From Malus domestica (taxonomy: Eukaryota > Streptophyta > Magnoliopsida > Rosales > Rosaceae): a stretch of 64,000 bases of DNA. How positions within the stretch are numbered: the stretch's first letter is position 1; the number at the start of each line of letters is the position of its first letter. This document shows positions 11,188 to 20,810 of this stretch, one piece after another. Location of the stretch: positions 14,789,501 to 14,853,500 of the forward strand of contig NC_091673.1 of the NCBI RefSeq assembly GCF_042453785.1. Reading direction: 5' to 3'. A model generated the notes under the pieces. The model searched no databases. It saw nothing but the letters and a program-made list of their open reading frames with translations, and was not told where the DNA came from. Position numbers and translations under genes: made by a program.

Positions 11188-11295
11188 CACCGCTCTCCGA
11201 ATCTCGAGAGCCAGACCCCCAGCAGGATTGCTTTCTCAAAAATCGAAGAGGCATCGTTCTCCGAATCTCGAGAGCCAGACCCCCGACAGGTCTGT
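11111..11295 (+). repeat. Tandem array, about 63-bp unit, three copies
   Basis: AAAATCGAAGAG ... CGAATCTCGAGAGCCAGAC units follow each other to 11,290. They are a sub-part of the 218-bp unit and share the ATCGAAGAGGC core with the 65-bp array upstream, so the three arrays form one nested repeat system. Confidence 0.75.
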
Positions 11296-12705
11296 AATCT
11301 TCACACGCAACATCAGCTTTCCAGATACCACAAACCACTTTTTCAAAGTGCTCTGACAGAGTTAAAACATGTGAAGCTGGCAGCTCCCACTACCGTGCTA
11401 TAACCAAGCAGGGTAAAGGAATAGCATTATTACTTGATGTTAGGGAGACTCCTATATATGTCGACTTCCATCCCTAACGGACAGGCAGACCTGCAAAAAT
11501 GCTCAACCCTTTCTCTTATCTGAGATGGCACTCCCAACAAAGCCTTTCGAAATATTCAGCTTTCTTTCCCCCCGATAATACCTCTGTAAACAAGCTATAC
11601 TAGAGCAAGAATATCTCATATCATCAGGGTTAAAAGCAAGAGTATCCCATATCATGCTTTTTCCCTGTCTTTTCCTTTGGCCTTGTTCTTACCTGCAAGA
11701 CAAGGAGAAAGAGAGCAATCAGTCAACACTTGGAATCAAGCTTCCAGCCAGGAACTGACTGCCTGGAACCCCTTACCTGATTACTTACCTGGCATTGCTC
11801 TCGAGTACTCATCTTCAACATCTTATGCTTCCAGGGAAGATACCGCATCTGCCTGAGGAACAGATAGGGCAAGTGAGAAGGATACAAGGAAGCATGTGGA
11901 GACAAGCGTAACAGCACACGTGCCGATACATCCACTACTCTATCAAAAGCAAAAGTATCCCATATCAGCAGGGTCGAACGTACTCTAGATTTGATGGACT
12001 TGTTTTGACCCTCAAATTCTTCAGTCGGCCTTATACTCTGGAGGAAACCAGAAAACCCTCCAGCCCAGTTCAAGAATAAGCCTGTGGAAAGTTACTTCTT
12101 CAAAAGCAAAAGTATCCCATATCATCTCTCCTCATTTTTCTTCTCTTTATCCTTCATGCTGCCTGCAAGATAGGGAGAATGTGAACAATCAGCCGGAGCT
12201 CTGATTGCTTACCTTGTCTGTCACCTCTTTCAGCAGATCCCCCAGCTCGGCGACTTGGGGGACTCCTACTACATGGTTTGTATCTCGCTTGACCAAGCAT
12301 GAAACTACAAGTAAGCTTCAAGTGAAATTGATACATTACCTTGTGCATCTCCACCAGTTACAGATACCACCCCTGGATGGAGGAAGAGTACTTCCAGAGA
12401 AGATGCCACATCTACCTATGAGACAGATAAGGCAAGTCAATACGATACCACACTCCGGTACTTAGAAGTTTCGTGGCTACGAGATCATTCTCCCACAATA
12501 TTTCCTAATGTCATTTGTACTAAATCATTCACTTGTACTCACTAAAGGAGAGCTTGAACCTATGTACTTGTGTAAACCCTTCACAATTAATGAGAACTCC
12601 TCTATTCCGTGGACGTAGCCAATCTGGGTGAACCACGTACATCTTGTGTTTGCTTTCCTATCTCTATCCATTTATATACTTATCCACACTAATGACCGGA
12701 GCAAT

Positions 12706-13332
12706 CTAGCGAAGATCACAAAAAGTGACCGTTTTCGCTACCTAGGATCTATCTTGCAAGAGAACGGAGAATTAGATGGAGATCTCAACCATAGAATACA
12801 AGCTGGATGGATGAAGTGTAAGAGTGCATCCGGCGTGTTGTGTGACCGTCGTAGGCCACTGAAGCTCAAGGGAAAATTTTATAGGACGGCAATAAGGCCA
12901 GCGATGTTGTATGGCACAGAATGTTGGGCGGTGAAGCATCAACGTACACAAAATGGGTGTAGCGGAGATGAGGATGCTTTGTGGGATGTATGGGCACACG
13001 AGAAAGGATAAGATTGGGAATTAGGATATCCGAGGTAAAGTAGGAGTAGCCAAAATTGAAGGAAATATGAGAGAAAATCGGTTCCGGTGGTTTGGACATG
13101 TGCAAAGAAGGCCTACTGACGCTCCGGTTCGAAAATGTGACTACGGGACAGAGGTTCGGGGCCAAAGGAGTAGAGGAAGACCTAGGAAAACTTTGGAAGA
13201 GACCCTAAGAAAAGACTTGAGTACTTGGATCTAACGGAGGACATGACACAAATGAGCGCAATGGCGTTCTAGGATTCATATAGCCGACCCCACTTAGTGG
13301 GAAAAGGCTTTGTTGTTGTTGTTGTTGTTGGT
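12706..13332 (+). pseudogene. RTE-type LINE, 5'-truncated 3' end
   Basis: Encodes the C-terminal part of a non-LTR reverse transcriptase: SDRFRYLGSILQENGEL, HRIQAGWMKCKSASGVL, LKGKFYRTAIRPAMLYG, then, after a frameshift near 12,947 and a TAG near 13,023, GKVGVAKIEGNMREN and RWFGHVQRRPTDAP. It ends near HIADPT, followed by a (TTG)n tail at 13,312-13,330. That tail and the C-terminal motif series are typical of plant RTE elements. The 5' end is truncated, as is usual for target-primed reverse transcription. Confidence 0.85.
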
Positions 13333-13336
13333 CAAT

Positions 13337-15385
13337 AGGAATACCATTAAAAGTAACAAGAAGTAGGAAAACAGAAAGCCTCCTTAGAAAAGGAGAAGAT
13401 AAGCACAGCTCTTACATAGAGCAGGAACAGACATGTTCCAGTAAGTAAGAACTAGCTATCTAGCCTAAAAGGCTACCAAAAATACTACCTACACCCAAGA
13501 TGGAGGGGCTATTCCCACCCCAAATTGGGATTATACAAAAGGGGGACAAGGGAGGCCATCCCTAGACAGAACACCGACAAGAGAGGGAGGGGGCACAGTG
13601 TCCCATTCCGAAGAGCACACCCTCTGTAGCGCCAAGGATGCAGCTGCATGAGCTGCTTTGTTAGCAGACCTAGGAATCCATTTCCAATGAAGAGAAGAGA
13701 ACAAGCACGCATGTCTTCTTATTTCCTCCACAATAGGAATGATTTTCCACAGACCTTTCAAGTTTCTTTTCTGAATTATGTCCATAACATTTTTGCAATC
13801 ATTTTCCAAAACCACAGTACGATGACCTCTAGAAGCCGCAAGTTTCAAACCTTCAAGAATAGCTTCAGCTTCCACTTCCTCAGGTGATGACCGAATCAAA
13901 TGGATGCAATTCCCCCCAATCAGACTGCCCACTGAGTCTCTCATAACAACTCCAATGCCAGCTACTAGTGGATTGCCCTTCCAGGCGCCATCTACATTAA
14001 CTTTGATCATGGGATATGTAGGAGGGCACCATGCAACAACCTGCACTCCATTCCCACTATTCCCACGAGCGTGACTAGGGCTGGTTTGGTATTGCTGTGC
14101 TTTGAAAAAAAGCTGCTGTGAGAATAAGCGGCTGTGAAATAAAGCCAGTAGAGTGTTTGGTAAACTTTTTTGTGAAAGTGCTTTTGGAAAAAAAAGCAGG
14201 ATGATAGTGTGTCTTTTCATTAAAGGAGCACTGTAGCTCCGTGTGCTTTGAAAAAACTGGCTTTTTTTCAAAGCAGCAAATAGCAGCTTCAGCTTTTCCT
14301 TTGATTTTCAGCTTATTCTCACAGCAGCTTCCAAAATAAGCCATTTTTTTTCAGTTTACCAAACACAAAAATGACCCTCAGCTTTTTTTCACAGTGGCTT
14401 TTTTTAAAATCACCTCAATCCCAAACGGGGCCTAAATCTAGATCGATGACTCATAATTTCAGCAATGGACAATTGGCATTTGTGGTTCACTTGGACCGGA
14501 TTTGGAAAAGAATCATTGAAAACCACCCTACATCTTTCTTTCCAAATTTCCCAGCAAGTAATTCCAAGTACAATAATGAGCTGATTACGATCGGGTACCG
14601 TAGTCGATTCGATCATCCCTAAAAACCATTCATCAAACTTGGTTATACACTGTGGGCTCGGTAAGTAGCTCAAAAGAGAGCCAAACCACACCGGCCGAGT
14701 CCATGGACAAAGCAGCAACATGTGTTCAATCGACTCGTCATCATCCAAGCAAATAGGGCAGCACGCATTGTTTGCAAGATGTCTTCGAGATAGGATCAAC
14801 TTGGTTGGGAGAAAAGAAGATATAGCTCGCCACAGAAAGTTGGAAATCTTGGGAATTAAATTCACACTCCAAACAAACTTCCATATATTCTTGTCGACAT
14901 GATGAGAAGAGTGTTGGTAGACACCAGTACTTTGATTTTTAATTTTGTCAGCCCAAAAGTAACCACTTTTCACTGTGTATGCACCATCCTTCGTCCAAGG
15001 CCAGATAAGACGATCCGGGCTATCCAACAAGTAAAGCGGGATAGCACGAATCAGACTCATATCATCATCCTTCAACAGATGCTCATATATACTCAAATTC
15101 CACGTTGAGTCTTCTCTCCCAATCAAGTCACACACAAGAGACGGAGCACGTCCTGGTAGAATTGCTTTAGGAGTGGGCTTCCGTCTATCCATATCGGGCA
15201 ACCAGTTATCATTCCATACCTTCACAGTTTCACCATTACCAATCTGCCATAAAGCACCATTTTCCAGCATTTTTCTACCCTCCAAAAGGCTAACCCAAGC
15301 CCATGAAGGACGAGTACCTCGGGTAGCTTGTAGGAAGTCACAATTTGGAAAGTAGCGTGCCTTAAGAATAGTATTAGGTTGACAA
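13337..15385 (-). pseudogene. L1-type LINE, 3' part (zinc-binding RT end and RNase H)
   Basis: Minus-strand coding sequence. At 14434-15366 lies the region after the RT core of plant L1 elements: LKARYFPN and WQIGNGETVKVWNDNWLP, then the zf-RVT segment (WKFVWSVNLIPKISNFLWR, CCPICLDDDESIEHMLLLCPW). It is interrupted by a MITE. At 13531-14074 follows an RNase H-like RVT_3 domain (KVNVDGAWKGN, GIGVVMRDS, EVEAEAILEGLKLA, NDCKNVMDII, WIPRSANKAAH) with the expected acidic residues. A frameshift occurs near 15,290. The RT core is absent because the element is 5'-truncated near 15,385. Confidence 0.85.
14078..14432. mobile_element. MITE inserted in the L1 coding region
   Basis: A 355-bp non-coding insert with imperfect terminal inverted repeats (GGGCTGGTTTGGTATTG at the left; GGCCCCGTTTGGGATTG as the reverse complement of the right) flanked by TA (possibly CTA). 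The interior is rich in AGC/GCT and poly-T/A. It separates the L1 zinc-binding region from its RNase H domain. Terminal motifs GGGC..GTTTGG are common in plant Tourist-like or hAT-like MITEs; I cannot assign the superfamily. Confidence 0.7.
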
Positions 15386-15463
15386 TATTATAAGTCCAGT
15401 ATGGACGCTGAAAATAGGCTGGCCAATCTGTATTGGAGAGGCTCACTTCGGCTTTGCTAGCTG

Positions 15464-15490
15464 ATTTTTTTTTTTTTTTTTTTTTTTTTG
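15464..15490 (-). repeat. Poly-T tract (poly-A on minus strand)
   Basis: A run of about 26 T residues between the truncated L1 and the FAR1-like relic. It may be the poly-A tail of a retroposed insertion on the minus strand or simple low complexity. Confidence 0.6.
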
Positions 15491-15499
15491 GTGACATTC

Positions 15500-16770
15500 G
15501 AATATTTGATAGCGGTTACAAGACTAACTGATATGGAAAGCCATTGGTGCTTTTTGTTGGGGTAAATAACCATAGAGAGAACATACTATTTGCATCTGCG
15601 TTCCTTGCTAATGAGACTAGTGAGTCTTATGAATGGTTGTTGAGGAAATTTTTGTCTGCTATGAAAGGGAAGAAACCCATCTCTGTGTTGACTGATGGCG
15701 ATGAAGGCATAAGTTGCGTTATTTATAAAATCCTACCTGATTGTCATCACCGACTCTGTGCTTCACATGTCGAAAAGAATGGTAAGGACAACTTGCAAAT
15801 ACCAGAACGAGTAGCACTATTCAAGAGTTGTATGTATGCGCTAACGCGTCCAGAAGAATTCGACCTCCGTTGGCAACACATGCTTGAAACATTTGGTTTC
15901 CAAAATGATGATTGGATGGAGACAATGCATTTGAAGAAGGAAAGATGGGCAATTGCATTTTTGGTGGACTCCAAAGTATTCAACGCGTTGAAAGCATTAA
16001 CCGATGCATGAAGGATTTCTTTGGACGCAACGATTTGAAGCCATTTAAATGTATTCCCCAACTTGATAAAGTCGTCGTACAACAGACACAAATGTGCGAT
16101 GGGTGATTTTAAGGTGAAGACCTCCACTCGGGACCCAATTACCCAACTTTGTGATTTGGTGGAACACGCAGCCACCATATACACAGAGGGAGTGATTTGA
16201 AAGGGTTCTGATACAGATTAAATTAGTTGGTGGACTGATATCTAAACCTCCTGTAGTTTTTAGCGAATGTAGCATTTTCTCACTATCAAAATAAGGCCAA
16301 GTTGGAGGTGAGTGGACAGTTCTTTTGCGCACAGAAGACGGTCTTCGGCTCAATTGCACATGCAACATGTTTGAATCTGAAGGCATCCCATGCTCTCATA
16401 TGTTTTGTGTTATGAAAGACAAGGATACGAAGCAGATACCAGAGCTTATAATTAAGAAGAGAAGGACGAAGGGAGCAAGATATGATATCGAATTATATCA
16501 ATGAAGTCGGAAACCAATGACAGTATCGGGTTACAAACTGCCAGGTTTGCTGCTCTTTGTAACCGCTTATGTTATTATGGATCATTGACAACCGCTGGTG
16601 TCACTCTTGGGGCGCATGAAAACATTGTTAAAGTTGCTAAGATTGTTGAATCAAAAGGCAAGCAACCCACGACGCTTGGGGAAGGTGTGAAGGCAGAGCG
16701 CAGAGATCCTCATTCTGGAGAATGCAAACAAACAGAATTGTCATTCATGCCAAGAAGGTGTGCCTAGAAA
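15500..16770 (+). pseudogene. FAR1-type MULE transposase relic
   Basis: Plus-strand fragments encode the MULE/FAR1 transposase. GKPLVLFVGVNNHRENILF, LLRKFLSAMKGKKPISVLTD and CHHRLCASHVEKN span the second catalytic Asp and the CxxH-type block; FGGLQSIQRVESIN follows in another frame. A SWIM zinc finger (CTCNMFESEGIPCSH) is near 16,350, then an extension GYKLPGLLLF. Frameshifts near 15,950 and 16,190 and stops at 16,009 and later break it. The N-terminal FAR1 DNA-binding domain and the first catalytic Asp are missing. It is a MULE transposase remnant or a pseudogene of the domesticated FRS family. Confidence 0.8.
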
Positions 16771-17876
16771 CTCCTCCACAGAAACTTCTCAATGGAAGAC
16801 ATGGATGGTTTTGATCGTGGCGTAGCATATGCTGAGGCTCCAAGTACCTGGACTCCCTCAGCTGAATTCCCAGTGAAATTCCTACTTTTTGCCCTCATTT
16901 TTTCATGTTTTCGTGTTCCTACTTTTTTGTGCTTCTACAGTGAAATTCCCAAATTGCCCTATCGACGTACATGTACATGGAAAAAAAGGTTTTGCACGCG
17001 TGGCATGCTGGGGAGATTTCTCTGCAGCACCGCTTCATTTCGCTGCACCGTTTCCTTCCTCTTCCACTCCGAATCGACACTGAATACTGCTCAACCAAAT
17101 TTTCTCACCATTTCATTCCGTACTTCTCCACCTCTTCATTCGTGCTGCACCATGAATCGAAACAAAAAACTGCTCATCCAAATCAATTTCAGTTAACTCA
17201 AATCCTAAGACCCAAATTTCTCCAGACTGTTGGAATCAGTTTGCTTTTGCTTTTGCTGTTGCTAATCTGCAGGTAAAGCTTAAATTTACATACAATTTTT
17301 TATTTTTCTTGATTGGAATTTGGAACGAGTTAGTTGTTCTTGGAAAGAATTACAGAAATTTGGAAAAGGGAAATGGGAAAGCGAGGAAATGCATGCAAAT
17401 GGGTTTGGGAAAAGGACTTTTCTTTGGCATTCGCTTTTGGCTTTCATCCTTTCTGCGTTTGCTTTTCCTCATTTTTCTCAGGAACCAAACAGAAAATAAA
17501 AAGCACCTAGAAAAAAGAAAAGGAAAATCACAAGATTAAGAACCTGGGACTGCAACAATCGAGCTTCTGTGGTGAAATATTAATTGGGTTCCGTTTGATC
17601 TTCGGTGCTTCTTCTGCATTGAAAAAGTTGAGGTTTTTCTGCGTGATTTTTGTGTACTTGTAAATTCCGGAAGAAAGTGGAGAGAACAAGGAATATGCTT
17701 TGGGTGCGAAATGGGAACGCTATTCCAAATTCGCCCTCAATCCCAAAGTTTAGTAATTTATGCAATTTTTGTCGAAATTTATGTATTTTTATTCTTCTGA
17801 AAATTGTTTTTAAAAAAAGGAGGATAGGAGCAGTAAAAAGAATCTACTGAAAATATTCGATTTGGAAGACTATCTC
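16771..17876. other. Stretch without recognisable gene
   Basis: Open frames here are short and unlike known proteins. The region 16,960-17,275 is CT-rich like a 5' leader and ends in CAGGTAAAG, a good splice donor, so it may be a remnant first exon. No downstream exon could be matched to it. Confidence 0.4.
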
Positions 17877-18108
17877 TGTTAAGAGTTGTCCCACATCGGT
17901 AAGGAATAAAGTTTATTATGTGCTTATATGATCTTGGGCTACTCCTCATATTGCCAATTTGTTTTATGATGGAATCTCAATTTCATCATAGTATCAGAGC
18001 GGATTGTCTTCGTATGAAGTCAAACGGTTACACGCTCATCACACGAGGACAACTATATGCACATAGCAAACTACTTTATTCCTCACTTATTTGAGACAAC
18101 TCTCAACA
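17877..18108. mobile_element. Fold-back, TRIM-like element
   Basis: A 232-bp segment starting TGTTAAGAGTTGTCCC and ending GACAACTCTCAACA. The outer 55 bases at each side are imperfect inverted repeats (AGAGTTGTC ... AGGAATAAAGT ... TATGTGC). TGTCCCACATCGG and AGTATCAGAGCGG (about 17,990-18,002) resemble the LTR motif and Met-tRNA PBS of plant TRIM elements. Flanks ATCTC and ATGTC may be a decayed 5-bp duplication. Confidence 0.55.
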
Positions 18109-19662
18109 ATGTCTTGATTGGATGAGCTTTGTTTTCCTTTTTTGAACTTTTTGATTTTTTTTTTCCTTTTCTCCATTTGGGCTAAATAGTTCTCAAACTT
18201 CCGAGCAATTATCGATAATCGTTGTTGCTTTGAATAAATTTAGTCAATGACTTACTAAAACACCAATTCTCCATAGTCCCCTATAATCAAGGTAAGCAAT
18301 TTGAAAATTTTGACGGATTGAAATCAGAGTTTCAATTTACACATTTGTTTAAATTTGACTTTATTGAAGCAAATTTATACATATTTTCCATCAGTTTTTT
18401 CTTCTGTTACTTTGGATAGATCCTGTTGTCCAGATTTTGAGCATCTTCTTTTGGGAGTGATTAATAGCTGCTGTGAAATGTTAGTTTTATACTTTTTCTA
18501 ATAAAAATTATGCATAGTATTTAAATGTTGTGACATTTTAAAATTCTTGCTTATGTGGTTGTGATATGATATTATGTATTTGCTTTATTTAATTACAATT
18601 TAGGTGTGATGAAAAGTTTAAGATTTAATTTCATTATTTTCTTACCAGCTATCAATTTGTAGTTTGGCATTTACAATTATTTTCCATCAGTTTGTTGTAC
18701 GGGATCCGACACATCCAGCAGAGCAAAGCAACGTTCCCGCTGATAGAAAATGAGAGAAAGACAAAACAATGCCAAGAGCTCCGTCAATCCGTTGTACAGA
18801 AGATGAAAAATCATGGTATTCTTAATAGATGTTGTCGTATATATCAACATAGATAATCAAGTTTTACAGCCTTCTAATTTATTAATTTGATTTTTAAAAA
18901 CGACAGGATATTACTGAGATGACCAATGGCGGAGTTCACAGGAGGATAGCAAATCCCAAGTTTATGCACAGCCAATCTTCTAAATCAAGTTCAATTGTGC
19001 CTCAAATATGTAATTCTCAAATAGTTATTTTATATATTGTCTTGCACTATTTCCATTTTTACTTATGGTACAAGAAATCAAGATTCAATTTTGAATCTTT
19101 GTGCAGGTACATTTTTGTCACATCACCAAGTACTACTACTACACCTTAGGAACAATTAAACAATCGTATTCTCAAATCCATACCAAAAAAAACAATCATG
19201 TAAATTGTAATAGTTAGGACTTAGAAAATTCGATTTGTATGGTACATTCTAAATCTAATAGAATATAAATGAAATTGAAAAACTTATTTTACCATGTGAA
19301 TTCAATTGCTTTGATTGATTTCTGAATAATTTAAAAACGGGTGTGTTAAGTTGTGGGTTACGATTTGAAAACCCGCAGTAGAGCGCAGACATGTTTGCTA
19401 GTTAGAAATTAAAAACAAAATGGGTATCAAATGGCCTCTAAACATCTAGTAATCCAAATAAAAAACATGTTTCCAAATTTCATATTTCACACAATCATTA
19501 TAGGCTTATTTTTTGTATAATGTCTCTTAGAATTCAAGTTCAATCTCACTTTCCCATGGAATAAAAATGTAGCTGTTTTGCACCCTGGAACTTTATTTTT
19601 GCTACTTATCGAAAACTTGATTTTTACTTCACTTTGTTGGAGTCCTGTCAACTTCGTAAAAA
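18109..19662. other. AT-rich stretch, no supported gene
   Basis: Low-complexity AT-rich DNA. A GC-balanced island at 18,700-18,815 could encode a short helical peptide (ENERKTKQCQELRQSVVQK), and another open stretch lies at 18,905-19,030. I recognise neither, and no consistent splice model joins them. Confidence 0.4.
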
Positions 19663-20129
19663 GAGTAAATTGTAGCAATGGTCCCTGAACTTTACTCAAA
19701 TTGGAACAATAGTCCCTCAACTAAAAATCCATTACCATTGGTCCCTCAACTTATCAAAATGTATAGCTATAGTCCTTTTCATTAATTTCTTCAAAATTTT
19801 GTCAAAATATGTTATGTTGGAATAACCATTTATTTAATTAGGGTCCCTCAACTCATCAAAGTGTGTAATTATGGTCATTTTCGTCAACTACGTAAAAAAA
19901 TTTGTCAAAACGAGTTATGTTTGAAGGACCATAGCTACAATTGGGATAAAGTTAAGGGACCATTTCTCCAGTTGAATTAAAATTAAGGGACCAAAGGTAA
20001 TGGATTTTTAGTTAAGGGACCATAGCTGCACGTTTTAATAAGTTGAAGGACCAATGGTAATGGATTTTTAGTTGAAGGACCATTACTCCAATTTGAGTAA
20101 AGTTCAGGGACCATAGCTACAATTTACTC
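19663..20129. mobile_element. Mutator-type MITE with 9-bp target duplication
   Basis: A 467-bp non-coding element with long terminal inverted repeats (about 85 bp; outer bases GAGTAAATTGTAGC). The perfect 9-bp direct repeat TCGTAAAAA flanks it at 19,654-19,662 and 20,130-20,138. A 9-bp duplication is the hallmark of MULE insertions. The inner part repeats the motif GGTCCCTCAAC / GTTAAGGGACCA several times on both strands. Confidence 0.88.
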
Positions 20130-20371
20130 TCGTAAAAAATAGGCGGAATGTGCTGATGTGGGATCAGGGTAGTTTAGGAAGTTCATGACGTGGCATCCTG
20201 GGAGCACTTTTTACTGCTACATGCCAAAAGGTGGGATCAGTAGGCTAGGGTCTAAATATGGCAAACACTAGAAACAAAGAGAAACCCAGGTCTAATTATG
20301 CTTGGCATAATCTTCCACTGTAACCTAACAGAAACTCAGTATAACGAAAGAGGAATTCGACACTTATGTTC

Positions 20372-20578
20372 GGATTTGGATCCTCTCCTGAGCAGGGTCC
20401 GAATCCTTCTGATCCAATAACACGGATCATTGGATTTTGATCCAACGGTTACAAATAGATGATCCATTTAAAAGTTATAATAATTGTAGTTATTTGATCG
20501 AAATCCAACGACCTGTGTTATTGGACCAGAAGAATTCGGACCCTCTGCTCAGGAGAGGATCCAAATCTCTTATGTTCT
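20372..20578. mobile_element. Small inverted-repeat MITE, 9-bp duplication
   Basis: A 207-bp palindromic element; ends GGATTTGGATCCTCTCC and the inverted AGATTTGGATCCTCTCC. The inverted repeats run for about 60 bp and include GAGCAG and GTCCGAAT. The direct repeat CTTATGTTC flanks it at 20,363-20,371 and 20,579-20,587. Confidence 0.85.
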
Positions 20579-20810
20579 ACAACCCAAAATGCCCTTCTCT
20601 CTTTTGCTTTGATCGACCCCATATAATCAAAAAATTTGCTATGTTAAAATTGACATAATCTCATAAAAGTGGAGCAGAACTCGAGTTTCAAGGTGTAAAA
20701 TGACGATATTTTGTTCTAGAAAAAAAGTAAAATCGAATTTGAGTTCCAAGTTGTATACCAAAAAAGTAAGCCTGTCAATTATTCTTGTTTTGGTGCAACC
20801 AACCAACTTT

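Larger units (their letters stand above)
9018..12705. mobile_element. Long LTR-like repeat (element D) with tandem arrays and antisense frame
   Basis: About 3.7 kb of repeat sequence without reverse transcriptase. On the plus strand there is a good TATA box (9954-9960), three tandem arrays, then a downstream block near 12,600 (GTGGACGTAGCC ... GGTGAACCACG ... ATCTTGTGTT) that is also found just before the PBS of the gypsy-type LTR at 62,015-62,060. This suggests a plus-oriented long LTR or a large non-autonomous retrotransposon derivative. A conserved-looking open frame runs antisense at 9166-9846. The motif TATCCCATATCA recurs at about 11,645, 11,955 and 12,112. The right boundary, against the LINE at about 12,705, is approximate. 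No second LTR copy is in the window. Confidence 0.55.

Noticed and set aside
10004..11295. CRISPR-like array
   Set aside because: Regular repeats are present, but the units are contiguous tandem copies in a plant retroelement with no unique spacers.
13531..14344. Single RNase H gene of the host
   Set aside because: The upstream part of the open frame is MITE sequence; the RNase H domain continues the L1 coding region on the other side of the MITE.
16792..17276. Possible protein-coding first exon
   Set aside because: Several overlapping frames are open, none resembles a protein, and no partner exon was found.
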